From the NCBI GenBank assembly GCA_019459055.1, contig JAIBEI010000048.1, forward strand, positions 18,329-82,328: 64,000 nucleotides of DNA, read 5' to 3'. The position numbers and the translations under genes were made by a program. Below, piece by piece: positions 32,683 to 43,215 of the stretch; the stretch's first letter is position 1, and each line of letters begins with the position of its first letter. Source of the stretch: Thiobacillus sp. (GTDB lineage: Bacteria; Pseudomonadota; Gammaproteobacteria; Burkholderiales; Thiobacillaceae). The notes below the pieces were generated by a model. That model made no database searches. It worked only from the letters and a program-made list of their open reading frames with translations, and was not told where the DNA came from.

Positions 32683-33972
32683 ATGAAAATCGATCTGGCC
32701 CCACCCTACCGCGGCACCGACCTGGGCCATGAAGCGGAGACGCTGCTGGGGCCCTGCGTGCAATGTGGTCAATGCACATTCACCTGCCCGACCTTCCGCC
32801 TGCTCGACGACGAGTGGGACGGCCCGCGCGGCCGCATCTACCTGATCAAGCAAATGCTCGAGGGCAAGGAGCCCGACGAGGCCGCCCTGCTCCCGGCCTA
32901 TTCCCTGAAAACACTGGAGGGGAAATCGCTCGAAGCCAATCTGCAGCTGCATCTCGATCGCTGCCTCAGCTGCCGATCCTGCGAAACCAGCTGCCCGCAG
33001 GGGGTTCGCTACGGGCGCCTGCTCGATATCGGGCGGGAGCTGGTCGAGAAGGCCGTGCCACGCCCGCTTAAGGAAAGGCTGGCGCGCCGGGCGCTGCGTG
33101 CCGTGGTTCCCCACCGCTACCGCTTCACCGCATTGCTGCGTGCAGGACAAACGCTGCGCCGCTTCCTGCCGGACACCGTGCGTTCCAGAATTCCGCAGCG
33201 ACGGACGGCGGGCGCCTGGCCGGACCACGCACACGCCCGCAGCATGGTGATCTGGCAGGGGTGCGTGCAGCCGGCCCTGGCGCCGGACATCAATGCCGCC
33301 GCGGCGCGCGTGCTGGATCGTTTGGGCATCCGTCTGATTGCGGCAAACAACGGCTGCTGCGGCGCCCTCAGCCACCACATGGCTGCGACGGATGAGGCGC
33401 GCGCCTTCATGCGAAAGAATATCGACGCCTTGTGGCCGCACATCGAAGCGGGCGCGGAAGCCCTCGTCATCACCGCGAGTGGTTGCGGCGCGCACTTCCG
33501 CGATTACGGCCAACTTTTGCATGACGACCCGCACTACCGCGACAAGGCAAAGCGCGTCTCCGAAATGGCCCGGGATATCGCGGAGATTGTCGCTGCGGAA
33601 TGGCGAGATGAGCTGCTGCAGGATTTGCCTGCACCGCAGCGCATCGTCTTCCAGTCTTCCTGCAGCTTGCAGCACGGCGAAAAACTGAACGGAGTGGTCG
33701 AGATGCTGCTGAAGCGCGCTGGATTCAAACTGATGCCCGTGAGCTATTCCTTCATGTGCTGCGGTGCAGCGGGCACCTATTCGCTCCTGCAACGGACACT
33801 TTCGGAATCGCTGCGTGAGCGCAAGCTGAAAACGCTGATGGCAAGCCGACCGGTGGCCATTGCAACGGCCAATATCGGCTGCCTGACGCACCTGGCCCTG
33901 GCTTCCCCGGTGCCGGTCCACCACTGGATCGAAATGTTGGATGCCAGGATTTCAGGCGAAGCTCCGCTTTGA
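32683..33972 (+). CDS. Glycolate oxidase iron-sulfur subunit-like protein (GlcF family)
   Basis: The 429-residue protein starts at ATG 32683. It has two ferredoxin-type 4Fe-4S motifs at Cys25/28/31/35 (CVQCGQCTFTCPT) and Cys94/97/100/104 (CLSCRSCETSCPQ) followed by two CCG domains (NNGCCGALSHH and FMCCGAAGTYSLL). This is the GlcF layout, which passes electrons from glycolate oxidation to the quinone pool. GlcD and GlcE partners are not in the window. Glycolate from phosphoglycolate is expected in an autotroph, so the role is plausible. Confidence 0.9.
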   Translation: MKIDLAPPYRGTDLGHEAETLLGPCVQCGQCTFTCPTFRLLDDEWDGPRGRIYLIKQMLEGKEPDEAALLPAYSLKTLEGKSLEANLQLHLDRCLSCRSCETSCPQGVRYGRLLDIGRELVEKAVPRPLKERLARRALRAVVPHRYRFTALLRAGQTLRRFLPDTVRSRIPQRRTAGAWPDHAHARSMVIWQGCVQPALAPDINAAAARVLDRLGIRLIAANNGCCGALSHHMAATDEARAFMRKNIDALWPHIEAGAEALVITASGCGAHFRDYGQLLHDDPHYRDKAKRVSEMARDIAEIVAAEWRDELLQDLPAPQRIVFQSSCSLQHGEKLNGVVEMLLKRAGFKLMPVSYSFMCCGAAGTYSLLQRTLSESLRERKLKTLMASRPVAIATANIGCLTHLALASPVPVHHWIEMLDARISGEAPL

Positions 33973-34055
33973 AATACCACGAGGACCCGTGACCTCGCGG
34001 TTCCCCGGTCCGCCTGCCTGGTTTAGTGGTTTTGCTTCACGCTTTTGCCTCGGAT

Positions 34056-34940
34056 TCACGCCAGCTCCCCTCGCACCACGGGCGTGACATAGCCGCCCAC
34101 GCTCACCTCATACGATCCGTCGACCCTGCGTGCGCGCAGCATGACCAGGGACGGCCGGCGTACCTCGTAGCCCTGCTCGATCCGAATTGAAAATTCAGGC
34201 TCGGGAAAGAACCGGTGTTCCAGCAGGTAGGCGCCGAGGAAGGCCGCGCCATTGCCGGTGGCCGGATCCTCGCGCACGCCGTGCGCCTCGAAGAAAAATC
34301 GCGCGCACAGGTCATTCCCCGGGTGGTGCGTCTGGCGGCAGAACAGATAAACGAGGGACGGGAAGCCCTCGGTCGCCAGCGCAGCGAACGCATCGAGGTC
34401 AAGCTGGCTGCGGCGGAGTGCGTCGAGGCTGCGCAGCGGGACGATCATGGCCGAGGTGCCGGCGGAGAACTGCTGAACGGGAAAGTCGGCGTCGATGTCG
34501 CCCGGCAACACGCCCACTGCCGCGGCCATCCGTTCGGGCGCGCAGGTTTTCCCCGGTGTCACCGGCGGCGCAAGAAACCACGCCACATCTTTCCCTTCCG
34601 CGGAAACCTCGAACGTGACGGGGACCTGCCCCAGCATGAGGTTCAGCTTCACCGGTCCCGTAGCATCGTGCAATACATGATGGCGGAGCACCCACGCGGT
34701 GCCGAGGATGGGATGGCCGGCAAAGGCGATCTCCCGTGCCGGCGTAAAGATCCGTACCCGGTAACCGTCATCTGCTTCGGGCTCGGGGGTAACGAAGGTC
34801 GTTTCCGAGTAATTCGTCTCCGCCGCCAGCTTTTGCATCGTTTCGTCGGGCAGGGCGTTCTCGCCGACAACTACCGCCAGCGGATTCCCTGAGTAGGGCT
34901 GCTCTGCAAAGACATCAACGATGTGGAATTGGTGTGTCAT
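34056..34940 (-). CDS. PhzF-family isomerase/epimerase-like protein
   Basis: The 294-residue protein has the PhzF family start IVDVFAEQPYSGNPLAVV, the NYSETTFVTP segment that carries the catalytic glutamate, REIAFAGHPILGTAWVL and the GNGAAFLGAYLL stretch of the second half. The two-fold diaminopimelate-epimerase-like fold is expected. The PhzF group covers many uncharacterised proteins, and only some make phenazines; nothing here points to a phenazine cluster. It is convergent with the GlcF-like gene. Confidence 0.92.
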   Translation of the reverse strand: MTHQFHIVDVFAEQPYSGNPLAVVVGENALPDETMQKLAAETNYSETTFVTPEPEADDGYRVRIFTPAREIAFAGHPILGTAWVLRHHVLHDATGPVKLNLMLGQVPVTFEVSAEGKDVAWFLAPPVTPGKTCAPERMAAAVGVLPGDIDADFPVQQFSAGTSAMIVPLRSLDALRRSQLDLDAFAALATEGFPSLVYLFCRQTHHPGNDLCARFFFEAHGVREDPATGNGAAFLGAYLLEHRFFPEPEFSIRIEQGYEVRRPSLVMLRARRVDGSYEVSVGGYVTPVVRGELA

Positions 34941-35273
34941 GGTCTCGCGTCCCCCGTGGTCGCCGAACGAGGCTGTGGAAAAACCCCAAAAATATCAATC
35001 CCCCGCATCTTGCCCCGGCCCCCCGTCTGCATCAACATCGCGTCATTGTTTGGTGATGGTTCCGACGCATGGCGCCTACAAACAATCGACACCAGCTCGC
35101 GTTTCCTTGCCGTAGCGCTGCAACGGGAACTGCTCCCGGCACCTGAACCCCGACGGACCGTCCACAGGCGGCAGGCGGAATTCGGGCTGTCTTTCCGGCT
35201 TCCGCCGGCCGGCTTTGTCGGTCGATTTTCCCGTGCGGACGGGCGATGGTCTGTAGCTTTTGTTCCTCCCGGA
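34941..35273. other. Intergenic region with no recognisable gene
   Basis: Several ORFs cross this stretch, but none has a convincing ribosome site or family resemblance. The right end leads into the groES promoter. Confidence 0.5.
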
Positions 35274-35303
35274 CTTGAAATTGTCACAGTACGCCCCTAC
35301 TAT
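35274..35303 (+). promoter_or_regulatory. Promoter of groES-groEL, possible dual sigma70/sigma32
   Basis: TTGAAA at 35275-35280 and TACTAT at 35298-35303 are 17 bases apart, a good sigma70 pair. The overlapping CTTGAAA (35274) with CCCCTACT 13 bases on resembles a sigma32 promoter. The CIRCE operator begins at the -10 end. Confidence 0.7.
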
Positions 35304-35329
35304 TAGCACTCTATGGCGGCGAGTGCTAA
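35303..35329. promoter_or_regulatory. CIRCE operator (HrcA binding site)
   Basis: TTAGCACTC-N9-GAGTGCTAA is an exact match to the CIRCE consensus. HrcA binding at this site represses groESL until heat or misfolded protein relieves it. No hrcA gene is seen in the window. Confidence 0.97.
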
Positions 35330-35406
35330 CCACATCTTCGCCGCTTCCTTATTTTCGGGCAGCCCTGGGCTGCCTTTATTAACGCTGACGCAATGGAGAC
35401 TTTGCA

Positions 35407-35697
35407 ATGAAAATCCGTCCTCTGCACGACCGAGTGATTGTCAAACGCATGGAAGAAGAGCGCAAGACCGCTTCCGGCATCGTGATCCCCGACACCGCCA
35501 CCGAAAAGCCCGATCAGGGCGAAATCATCGCCGTCGGCACGGGCAAGAAAGACGACCAGGGCAAGCTGATTCCGCTCGACGTGAAAGTGGGCGACCGCGT
35601 GCTGTTCGGCAAGTACGCCGGCCAGACCGTCAAGGTCGAGGGCGACGAACTGCTGGTGATGCGCGAAGAAGACATCATGGGCGTGGTCGAGGCATAA
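35407..35697 (+). CDS. groES: Co-chaperonin GroES
   Basis: The 96-residue protein has the GroES start [44 protein letters not shown], the mobile loop region and the [12 protein letters not shown] end. It caps the GroEL ring to close the folding chamber. The gene starts behind a good ribosome site 77 bases after CIRCE, and groEL follows after 48 bases. Confidence 0.97.
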   Translation: MKIRPLHDRVIVKRMEEERKTASGIVIPDTATEKPDQGEIIAVGTGKKDDQGKLIPLDVKVGDRVLFGKYAGQTVKVEGDELLVMREEDIMGVVEA

Positions 35698-37401
<1,704 letters not shown>

Positions 37402-37434
37402 AAACCCGGCCCCGGCTGTTCACCGCCAACCAAA

Positions 37435-37460
37435 AGCCCCGCCTCGCGCGGGGCTTTTTT
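37435..37460 (+). terminator. Rho-independent terminator of groESL
   Basis: AGCCCCGC at 37435-37442 and GCGGGGCT at 37448-37455 form an 8-bp perfect stem with a five-base loop, followed by T residues to 37460. A-residues before it could allow weak use on the other strand. Confidence 0.92.
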
Positions 37461-37606
37461 ATGGTTCTTCGCATCTTTCGGGGGAAGGCTGGGTTGACGG
37501 AGTAGAGGTTGGTAAATTGGCAGCCCCCCGGCCTCCTTCGGGCGCTGTGTGTTAGGCGCCGGCAGGCGCGACCGGCTTGAACCACACCCGGCCGGGCTTT
37601 CGCTCT

Positions 37607-37993
37607 TTACTTGAGCGATCTGAAGACAGGCCCCCACGCAGGGTGGCCCGATTCCGCGGGGGTCAATTCGAATTTCGGATCGAGCTCCAGCGCCTTGCGA
37701 AACGAATCGCGACAGGCTTTTTTCCGGGACTGGGAACAATGCATGAAAGCCAGGTACTTGTGCGCCGCCACCTTGTCGGAATCCAGGAACAGACCCGAGG
37801 TGAGCGCGCTTTGCAGCAGCCGCGTCGAGCTCCTGTAGTCTCCATCCTCGTAAGCGCGAATCCCCAGCGACAAGTCCTTTTCGGCCTTGCGAAGGGCGAG
37901 TCGGTCCAGGCCCGTGTCCCGCACGATGGGCGCAGCGCAGCCTGTCACGAGTAGCGCAGCGCAGAGCAGTGCGCTTATCTGCTTCCTGGTCAT
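37607..37993 (-). CDS. TssQ-like lipoprotein with TPR features
   Basis: The 128-residue protein has a lipoprotein signal with lipobox LVTGC (Cys19). The mature part resembles TssQ-type T6SS-associated lipoproteins: YEDGDYRSSTRLLQSALTSGLFLDSDKVAAHKYLAFMHCSQSRKKACRDSFRKALELDPKFELTPAESGHPAWGPVFRSLK, a TPR-like helical repeat. It is nine bases downstream of the kinase gene (38003) on the same strand. No T6SS structural genes are visible nearby. The assignment is from memory of the family pattern. Confidence 0.75.
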   Translation of the reverse strand: MTRKQISALLCAALLVTGCAAPIVRDTGLDRLALRKAEKDLSLGIRAYEDGDYRSSTRLLQSALTSGLFLDSDKVAAHKYLAFMHCSQSRKKACRDSFRKALELDPKFELTPAESGHPAWGPVFRSLK

Positions 37994-38002
37994 GTCCTTG
38001 CT

Positions 38003-39445
38003 TTACCTGAATTTGTGCCTGATCTTGAGCGACTGCCCCGGTTTCAGGTTCACGGTACCACGATAGGGCGAAAACGCCTGATTGCGCACTTCCACCTGGT
38101 GCTTCCCGGCCTCCAGCTGCAGCGAGGTGAACGGTGGAGACACGCCGACGCGCTTGCCATCGACGAAGATCTCGCCCCAGGGCGAAATCGCAAACGATAC
38201 GGTGGCTTTCGCCTGCGGGATGGCAGCGGGCGCTGTTACAGGCTCGGACGGTGCCGCAGCGGGCGCGGCCGGCAGGGCCGGCTCGACCGCCGCTTGCGGC
38301 GGGCTGACGCCTTCAAACGCCGGAACGGCCGGGGCGGACATCCTGCCGGGCGCGGGATTGGGGGCCAGCACATACACCGCAATCGCGGCCACGGCCAGCA
38401 GCGAAAGCGCGAGCAGAGCAGGCTTGTGACGCTGCAGCCCATTCCGCAGCGTTGACTTGTTCCCGGTTCCCGGCCCGCTGCCCGCCGACGCGGCTGCCAT
38501 CACCCCCCGGGCCTTGTCAGGTGGCAAGAAAACCGTCGCGTCGTGCGGCCCCGCCTGCGTCCTGCCTGCCTTCCTCGGATTGGTCGGCGTGCCGACGGCG
38601 GTGGACAGGCGTTCGGCTTCGGGTGGAGCACCATCCCGCAGCCTCAAATCGCGGGCGAACTCGCCGGCAGTCTGATAGCGATCCTGCGGCTGCTTGGCCA
38701 GCGCACGACGGACGATCCGGTCGAAAAACGGCGGCACGCGGGGGTTGACCGTGCTGGGCGGCGCAGGTTCCTCGTTCAAAACCTTGTACATGATGGCGCT
38801 GAGGTTGTCGCCATTGAAAGGCGTCGTCCCGGTCAGCATTTCGTACAGCACCACGCCCAGCGCAAAAATATCGGTCCTGCCATCCGTGGCCTGGCCTGCC
38901 ACCTGCTCCGGCGCCATGTATTTGGGCGACCCCAGCACGGTGCCGAGCTGCGTGCGCGAACCCGTGGGAATCTGGGCAATGCCGAAATCCATGATTTTGA
39001 CGTCGCGGCCGGGCGTGATCATGATGTTCGCCGGCTTGATGTCGCGGTGCACCACATGGTTTTTGTGCGCGTAGTCCAGCGCACCGGCGATGCGCGCCGC
39101 GATTTTCCCGATCATGCCCACCGGCAGCACCACGCCGGAGTCGAGCATCTCGCGCAGCGATTCCCCGTCCAGATATTCCATCGCGATATAGGCGATATCG
39201 TCGGCCTCGCCCACGTCATAAATGGTGACGATGTTGGGATGGTTCAGGCGGCCCGCCGATTTGGCTTCGCGGTAGAAACGCTCCTCGAACTCGGCACGTT
39301 CCTCTTTCGAGAGATTGAGATTGATCGTCTTGATGGCGACAGTGCGCTCGATCAACGGGTCCACCGCCTTGTAGACCGTCCCCATCGCGCCCTGCCCCAG
39401 GGTAGCGACCACTTCGTAACGACCGATTATTGTTTGACTTGTCAT
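38003..39445 (-). CDS. Membrane-anchored Ser/Thr protein kinase with PEGA domain
   Basis: The 480-residue protein has an Hanks-type kinase domain: Gly-loop LGQGAMGTV (16-24), the catalytic lysine K39, HRDIKPAN at 133-140 and DFG at 153-155, followed by an APE motif (MAPEQ) and a Thr-rich activation loop. A transmembrane helix is at about 342-361, after an Ala/Pro-rich linker, and a C-terminal PEGA-like domain (FVDGKRVGVSPPFTSLQLEAGKHQVEV) sits outside. Kinase, PP2C phosphatase and FHA protein are encoded together, forming a phosphorylation switch. In T6SS loci PpkA/PppA/Fha work in this way, but no T6SS genes are present. Confidence 0.92.
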   Translation of the reverse strand: MTSQTIIGRYEVVATLGQGAMGTVYKAVDPLIERTVAIKTINLNLSKEERAEFEERFYREAKSAGRLNHPNIVTIYDVGEADDIAYIAMEYLDGESLREMLDSGVVLPVGMIGKIAARIAGALDYAHKNHVVHRDIKPANIMITPGRDVKIMDFGIAQIPTGSRTQLGTVLGSPKYMAPEQVAGQATDGRTDIFALGVVLYEMLTGTTPFNGDNLSAIMYKVLNEEPAPPSTVNPRVPPFFDRIVRRALAKQPQDRYQTAGEFARDLRLRDGAPPEAERLSTAVGTPTNPRKAGRTQAGPHDATVFLPPDKARGVMAAASAGSGPGTGNKSTLRNGLQRHKPALLALSLLAVAAIAVYVLAPNPAPGRMSAPAVPAFEGVSPPQAAVEPALPAAPAAAPSEPVTAPAAIPQAKATVSFAISPWGEIFVDGKRVGVSPPFTSLQLEAGKHQVEVRNQAFSPYRGTVNLKPGQSLKIRHKFR

Positions 39446-39539
39446 GTGGAAGGCGTGGTGGGCGGCTTGCTTCTGTGCGATTCAGGGTGAGAGAATCTTC
39501 GTTGAAGAAAGTATAACAAACACAAAAGGGACACTTGCT

Positions 39540-40379
39540 TTGTCAACCACCGCACCCAATACCCCGCTTTCGCTCGAGATCGCCGCGAGGACGGATCCGG
39601 GCACGCTGCGAAGCCTGAACGAAGACAGCATCGCCACCGTCGGCGAACTGGGCCTGCTGGTGCTGTCGGATGGCATGGGCGGATACCAGTCGGGCGACGT
39701 GGCCAGCCGCATCACCACCCAGGTCATCGTCGAGGGATTGGCCCAGGCCCTGAAGGACAAAACGCACCAGGACGGCGGGGTGGCTGCCGACGTGGAAGAG
39801 GTCGTCAAGCGAGCCAACCGCGCGATCTACCTGGAAGGCGAAAGCCGCGCGCAGCGCGAGCACACCAGCCGGGAACAGGCCATGGGCTCAACCCTGGCGC
39901 TGCTGCTGCTTAAGAACAACCACGTCACCCTGGCGCACGTCGGCGATTCCCGCATCTATCGACTGCGCGCGAACCGGCTGGAATTGCTGACGCATGACCA
40001 TTCCTTGCTGCAGGAGCAGATCGACCAGGGAATCCTCAGTGCGGAGGCCGCGGCCACCTCCCATAACCGCCATCTGGTGACGCGCGGACTGGGCCTGCAG
40101 GCCGAGGTGGACGTTGCGCTGGACACGTGCGAAGCCCTGCCGGGCGACCTCTACCTGCTCTGCTCGGATGGTCTGAACGACATGGTCGACAATGCGGACA
40201 TCGAACTGGTGCTCAATTCGCTCCAGGCCAACCTGCCGCTTGCCGCCAGCCAGCTGGTCATGATCGCCAACGACAACGGCGGCGAAGACAACATCTCCGT
40301 CATTCTGGCGAAGGTCGGAACGCAAACCTCCCCAGTCGCGAAAAAGCACGGCTTTTTCGGCTGGCTCTTTGGACGCTAA
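39540..40379 (+). CDS. PP2C-family protein phosphatase (PppA/Stp1-like)
   Basis: The 279-residue phosphatase has the PP2C metal-binding motifs R..NEDS (24-30), DGMGG (44-48), GDSR in LAHVGDSRIYRL, LCSDGLND and GGEDNIS near the end. I use TTG at 39540, preceded by AAAAGGG at suitable spacing; an in-frame ATG at 39444 would overlap the divergent kinase start and adds residues that look noncoding. It should reverse phosphorylation by the kinase encoded divergently. It overlaps or nearly touches the FHA gene, six bases later. Confidence 0.9.
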   Translation: MSTTAPNTPLSLEIAARTDPGTLRSLNEDSIATVGELGLLVLSDGMGGYQSGDVASRITTQVIVEGLAQALKDKTHQDGGVAADVEEVVKRANRAIYLEGESRAQREHTSREQAMGSTLALLLLKNNHVTLAHVGDSRIYRLRANRLELLTHDHSLLQEQIDQGILSAEAAATSHNRHLVTRGLGLQAEVDVALDTCEALPGDLYLLCSDGLNDMVDNADIELVLNSLQANLPLAASQLVMIANDNGGEDNISVILAKVGTQTSPVAKKHGFFGWLFGR

Positions 40380-40384
40380 AGCCC

Positions 40385-41068
40385 ATGGCAAAACTCATCG
40401 TCAGTCAAAACGGAACGGTCACCGAAAACCGGTTTCTCAACGATGCCAGCTTCACGATCGGCAGCCTGCCCGACAGCGACCTGTGCCTGGCCATCGATGG
40501 CGTCAGCCGCTCGCATGCCCGTATCACCTCGATCGGCAACGATGACTTCCTGGAAGACCTGGGCAGCACCAATGGCACCGTGGTGAATGGCCAGCCCGTT
40601 ACCCGGCACATCCTTCAAAACGACGACGTCATCGAGATTGCCGGCGTGCAGATTCGCTACCGGAACCACAAGGCAATCGATGGCCCCAGCTTCGACAGGA
40701 CGATGATCATTCAGGCCTCGGTCCTGGAGCGTAACGCGCCCGCCCAGCCGGTCGGCGCCTATTCGCTGGCGACGGCAAAGAAGGCGTTCCGCCTCAAGAA
40801 AGGGGGGCGGCTGGGACTGATCCGCGCGTTCGATGGCTCCCCATCAAGCCGGGAAATCGAATTGTCCGAGGTGCTGCATGTCTTCGGCATACCCGGCAAG
40901 CAGCTTGCGGTGATCAACTCCCGCCCGCACGGCTATTTCATCACCCATGTCGAGGGGAAAACCCCTGCGCGCCTGAACGGGAAATCCATCGGCCTTGAGC
41001 CCCGCCCCCTGTCGCCCAACGACACGATCGAAGTAGGCGACGAGAAGCTGCTCTTCCTGTTCAAATAG
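40385..41068 (+). CDS. FHA-domain protein
   Basis: The 227-residue protein has a classical FHA domain at residues 22-92 (FTIGSLPDSDLCLAIDGVSRSHARI...DLGSTNGTVVNG), the phosphothreonine-reading fold. The C-terminal part has a second FHA-like beta-sandwich (KLLFLF end; RLNGKSIGLEPRPLSPNDTIEVGDE) with fewer consensus residues. It starts at ATG 40385 shortly after the phosphatase stop. It should bind Thr-phosphorylated targets of the kinase. Confidence 0.92.
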   Translation: MAKLIVSQNGTVTENRFLNDASFTIGSLPDSDLCLAIDGVSRSHARITSIGNDDFLEDLGSTNGTVVNGQPVTRHILQNDDVIEIAGVQIRYRNHKAIDGPSFDRTMIIQASVLERNAPAQPVGAYSLATAKKAFRLKKGGRLGLIRAFDGSPSSREIELSEVLHVFGIPGKQLAVINSRPHGYFITHVEGKTPARLNGKSIGLEPRPLSPNDTIEVGDEKLLFLFK

Positions 41069-41192
41069 GGAAACCCGTTCGCTGCCGCAATCCATCGCAC
41101 GCGGCGCGCCAGGCAATTTTTTATTGGGGTTTGCTGGAATCCAGCGTGGAAACTGCCTTTTGTAGCCTGCCGGGGCGGCATACACGCCTGCG

Positions 41193-41810
41193 CTAGGTGG
41201 TTTGTGAGAGCAGGTCGTTGACCATGCGACGAAACATCCTTACCACTTCATCGCGGTCAATGTCCGGGTTGCGGATGGCGCGAATGCGCAGGCCCTCGAA
41301 CATGGCCGCGATGGCCTCGGCCATGCCCGCGAGCGTTGCCTTGCTGTCACGGTGGCCGGCGGCCTGACGCAGGGTCCGGATCGTTTCGATCAGGCTGCCG
41401 ATGCACTGCCGGTCAGCCGCCTGAACGATGCCGGCAATATGCGGGTTGCGCGCCGCCTCGGCGACGATTTCAAGTTGCAGTCCGGCCGTGTCGGGATCCA
41501 GGTTGGCTTGCACGCCCTCGACCGCGCGCTCGACCATGGCTGCCTTGACGTCGCTCGCCGCGCGCAGTTCGGCGGTCAGCGTCAGCAGGCGCTGCAGATC
41601 CTGGGCGACGATGTCGGCAATGATCGCTTCCTTGTTCTCGAAGTAATGGTAGATGTGGCCGGTGCTCATGCCGGCCGCTTTCGATATCTGCGCGATGCTG
41701 GTGCCATGGAAACCGTGCCGGCGGAAGCATTCCTCGGCGGCGGCGCGAATTTGCGTGCGGCGTGCTTCGGCACGCGGCGCTTCCGTGTTTTGGTTGATGG
41801 CGGCTGGCAT
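41193..41810 (-). CDS. TetR/AcrR-family regulator of the RND pump
   Basis: The 205-residue protein has a helix-turn-helix at residues 38-57 (SIAQISKAAGMSTGHIYHYF) and a C-terminal domain with DTAGLQLEIVAEAARNPHIAG like AcrR-type regulators. It is divergent from the adaptor gene at 42008 with about 200 bases between them. Two operator-like palindromes (41894-41903, 41917-41937) lie in that space. It probably represses the pump operon. Confidence 0.9.
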   Translation of the reverse strand: MPAAINQNTEAPRAEARRTQIRAAAEECFRRHGFHGTSIAQISKAAGMSTGHIYHYFENKEAIIADIVAQDLQRLLTLTAELRAASDVKAAMVERAVEGVQANLDPDTAGLQLEIVAEAARNPHIAGIVQAADRQCIGSLIETIRTLRQAAGHRDSKATLAGMAEAIAAMFEGLRIRAIRNPDIDRDEVVRMFRRMVNDLLSQTT

Positions 41811-41893
41811 GTGGATCTCCGGTCTGGGTGCCCAAGCGAATGTTGAATCGTGCAGTGGGCCAATCTTGCAATTGAATAAATTATAATGTAGAT

Positions 41894-41903
41894 TGAACGT
41901 TCA
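41894..41903. promoter_or_regulatory. Palindrome TGAACGTTCA between TetR and the RND operon
   Basis: A perfect 10-base palindrome at 41894-41903 lies in an AT-rich stretch that contains likely promoter sequence. It is one of two candidate sites for the TetR repressor. Confidence 0.5.
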
Positions 41904-41916
41904 TTCTAGTTTGGAT

Positions 41917-41937
41917 GTTCGATTTCGTTTATCGAAC
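41917..41937. promoter_or_regulatory. Inverted repeat GTTCGAT-N7-ATCGAAC
   Basis: Perfect 7-bp arms flank TTCGTTT. The site is 71-91 bases upstream of the adaptor start and is a second candidate operator. Confidence 0.55.
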
Positions 41938-42007
41938 GGTTCTATATTCATGGCATTGGCCGGCCGCCCCCGCGGGTTGCTGGCCGTGCCATTTCAAAAG
42001 GTCAACC

Positions 42008-43204
42008 ATGCAGACTCCCCGCCACCTGCCTTTCATCCCGCTGGGCCTCGCGCTGGCCGGTGCCTTCCTGCTTGCCGCCTGCGGGGGGAAGGAAACGCCG
42101 CCCGGGCCGGGCGCTGGCGGGCCGGGCGCACCGGCCGTCACGGTGGTGACGGTGCAGACCGAATCCGTTGCGGTGGCCTCCGAACTGCCTGGACGCACTT
42201 CACCTTATCAGATTGCCGAACTGCGTCCGCAGGTGACCGGCATCGTCAAGGAACGCCTGTTCAAGGAAGGCAGCGAGGTCAAGGCGGGGCAGGTGCTGTA
42301 CCGGATCGACCCCGCAACGTATCAGGCGGCCTTCGACAGTGCGCAGGCCAATCTGGCGCGTGCCGAAGCGAATCTGTACGCGGCGCGGCTGAAGGCCGGG
42401 CGCTACGCCGAGCTGGTGAAAATCGAGGCGGTGAGCAAGCAGGCCAACGACGAAGCGGATGCTGCGCTGAAGCAGGCACAGGCCGATGTCGGCGCCGCCA
42501 GGGCCGCGCTCGACAGGACGCGGATCGATCTCGGCTACACCCGCGTCACCTCGCCGATCGCGGGCCGCATCAGCCGCTCGGCGGTGACGCCAGGGGCGCT
42601 GGTCACCGCCAACCAGGACGATGCGCTGGCTACCGTGCAGAAACTCGACCCGATCTATGTCGACCTGACCCAGTCCAGCGCCGACATGCTGCGCATGCGG
42701 CGCGATCTTGAATCCGGCAGGCTGCAGCGCGCCGCCGGCAATGCCGTTCCGGTCCAGTTGGTGCTGGAAGACGGCAGCGTCTACGGTGCCGAGGGCAAGC
42801 TGGCTTTTTCCGAAGTGACGGTCGACGAAGGCACCGGAAGCGTCACGCTGCGCGCGGTGTTCCCCAACCCCAAGGGCGAACTGCTGCCCGGCATGTACGT
42901 GCGGGCGCGCCTGACCCAGGGCACGCAGGACAATGCCATCCTGCTGCCGCACGCGGCGGTGAGCCGCGATCCGCGCGGCAATGCGACGGTGATGCTGGTG
43001 AATGCCGAAAACACGGTCGAGCCGCGCGTCGTCAAGACCGGGCAATCGATCGGCGACAAGTGGGTGGTGAGCGAAGGGCTCGCCCCGGGCGACCGTGTCA
43101 TCGTCGAAGGCCTGCAGAAGGCACACCCGGGCAGCCCGGTACAGGTGCAGGAGGCGGGTGCTGCGGCAGCCGCGCCCGCAGCCCCCGCCGCAGTGGCGAA
43201 GTGA
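42008..43204 (+). CDS. RND efflux periplasmic adaptor (AcrA/MexA-like lipoprotein)
   Basis: The 398-residue protein starts at ATG 42008 behind AAAAGG. It has a lipoprotein signal with LLAAC lipobox, then the adaptor domains: lipoyl halves (LRPQVTGIVKERLFKEGSEVKAGQVLYRIDP and SPIAGRISRSAVTPGALVTANQ), helical hairpin, beta-barrel and a membrane-proximal domain. It is the first gene of the RND operon. Downstream come the RND transporter (12 bases) and outer-membrane factor. Confidence 0.94.
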   Translation: MQTPRHLPFIPLGLALAGAFLLAACGGKETPPGPGAGGPGAPAVTVVTVQTESVAVASELPGRTSPYQIAELRPQVTGIVKERLFKEGSEVKAGQVLYRIDPATYQAAFDSAQANLARAEANLYAARLKAGRYAELVKIEAVSKQANDEADAALKQAQADVGAARAALDRTRIDLGYTRVTSPIAGRISRSAVTPGALVTANQDDALATVQKLDPIYVDLTQSSADMLRMRRDLESGRLQRAAGNAVPVQLVLEDGSVYGAEGKLAFSEVTVDEGTGSVTLRAVFPNPKGELLPGMYVRARLTQGTQDNAILLPHAAVSRDPRGNATVMLVNAENTVEPRVVKTGQSIGDKWVVSEGLAPGDRVIVEGLQKAHPGSPVQVQEAGAAAAAPAAPAAVAK

Positions 43205-43215
43205 GGTAGCGCACC

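Noticed and set aside
32134..33924. A 596-residue minus-strand frame opposite the GlcF-like gene
   Set aside because: GlcF with both 4Fe-4S motifs and CCG domains is on the plus strand; the opposite frame has no motif.
34941..35273. A 127-residue plus-strand frame (34923-35306) before groES
   Set aside because: It overlaps the divergent PhzF start, lacks a ribosome site and shows no recognisable domain.
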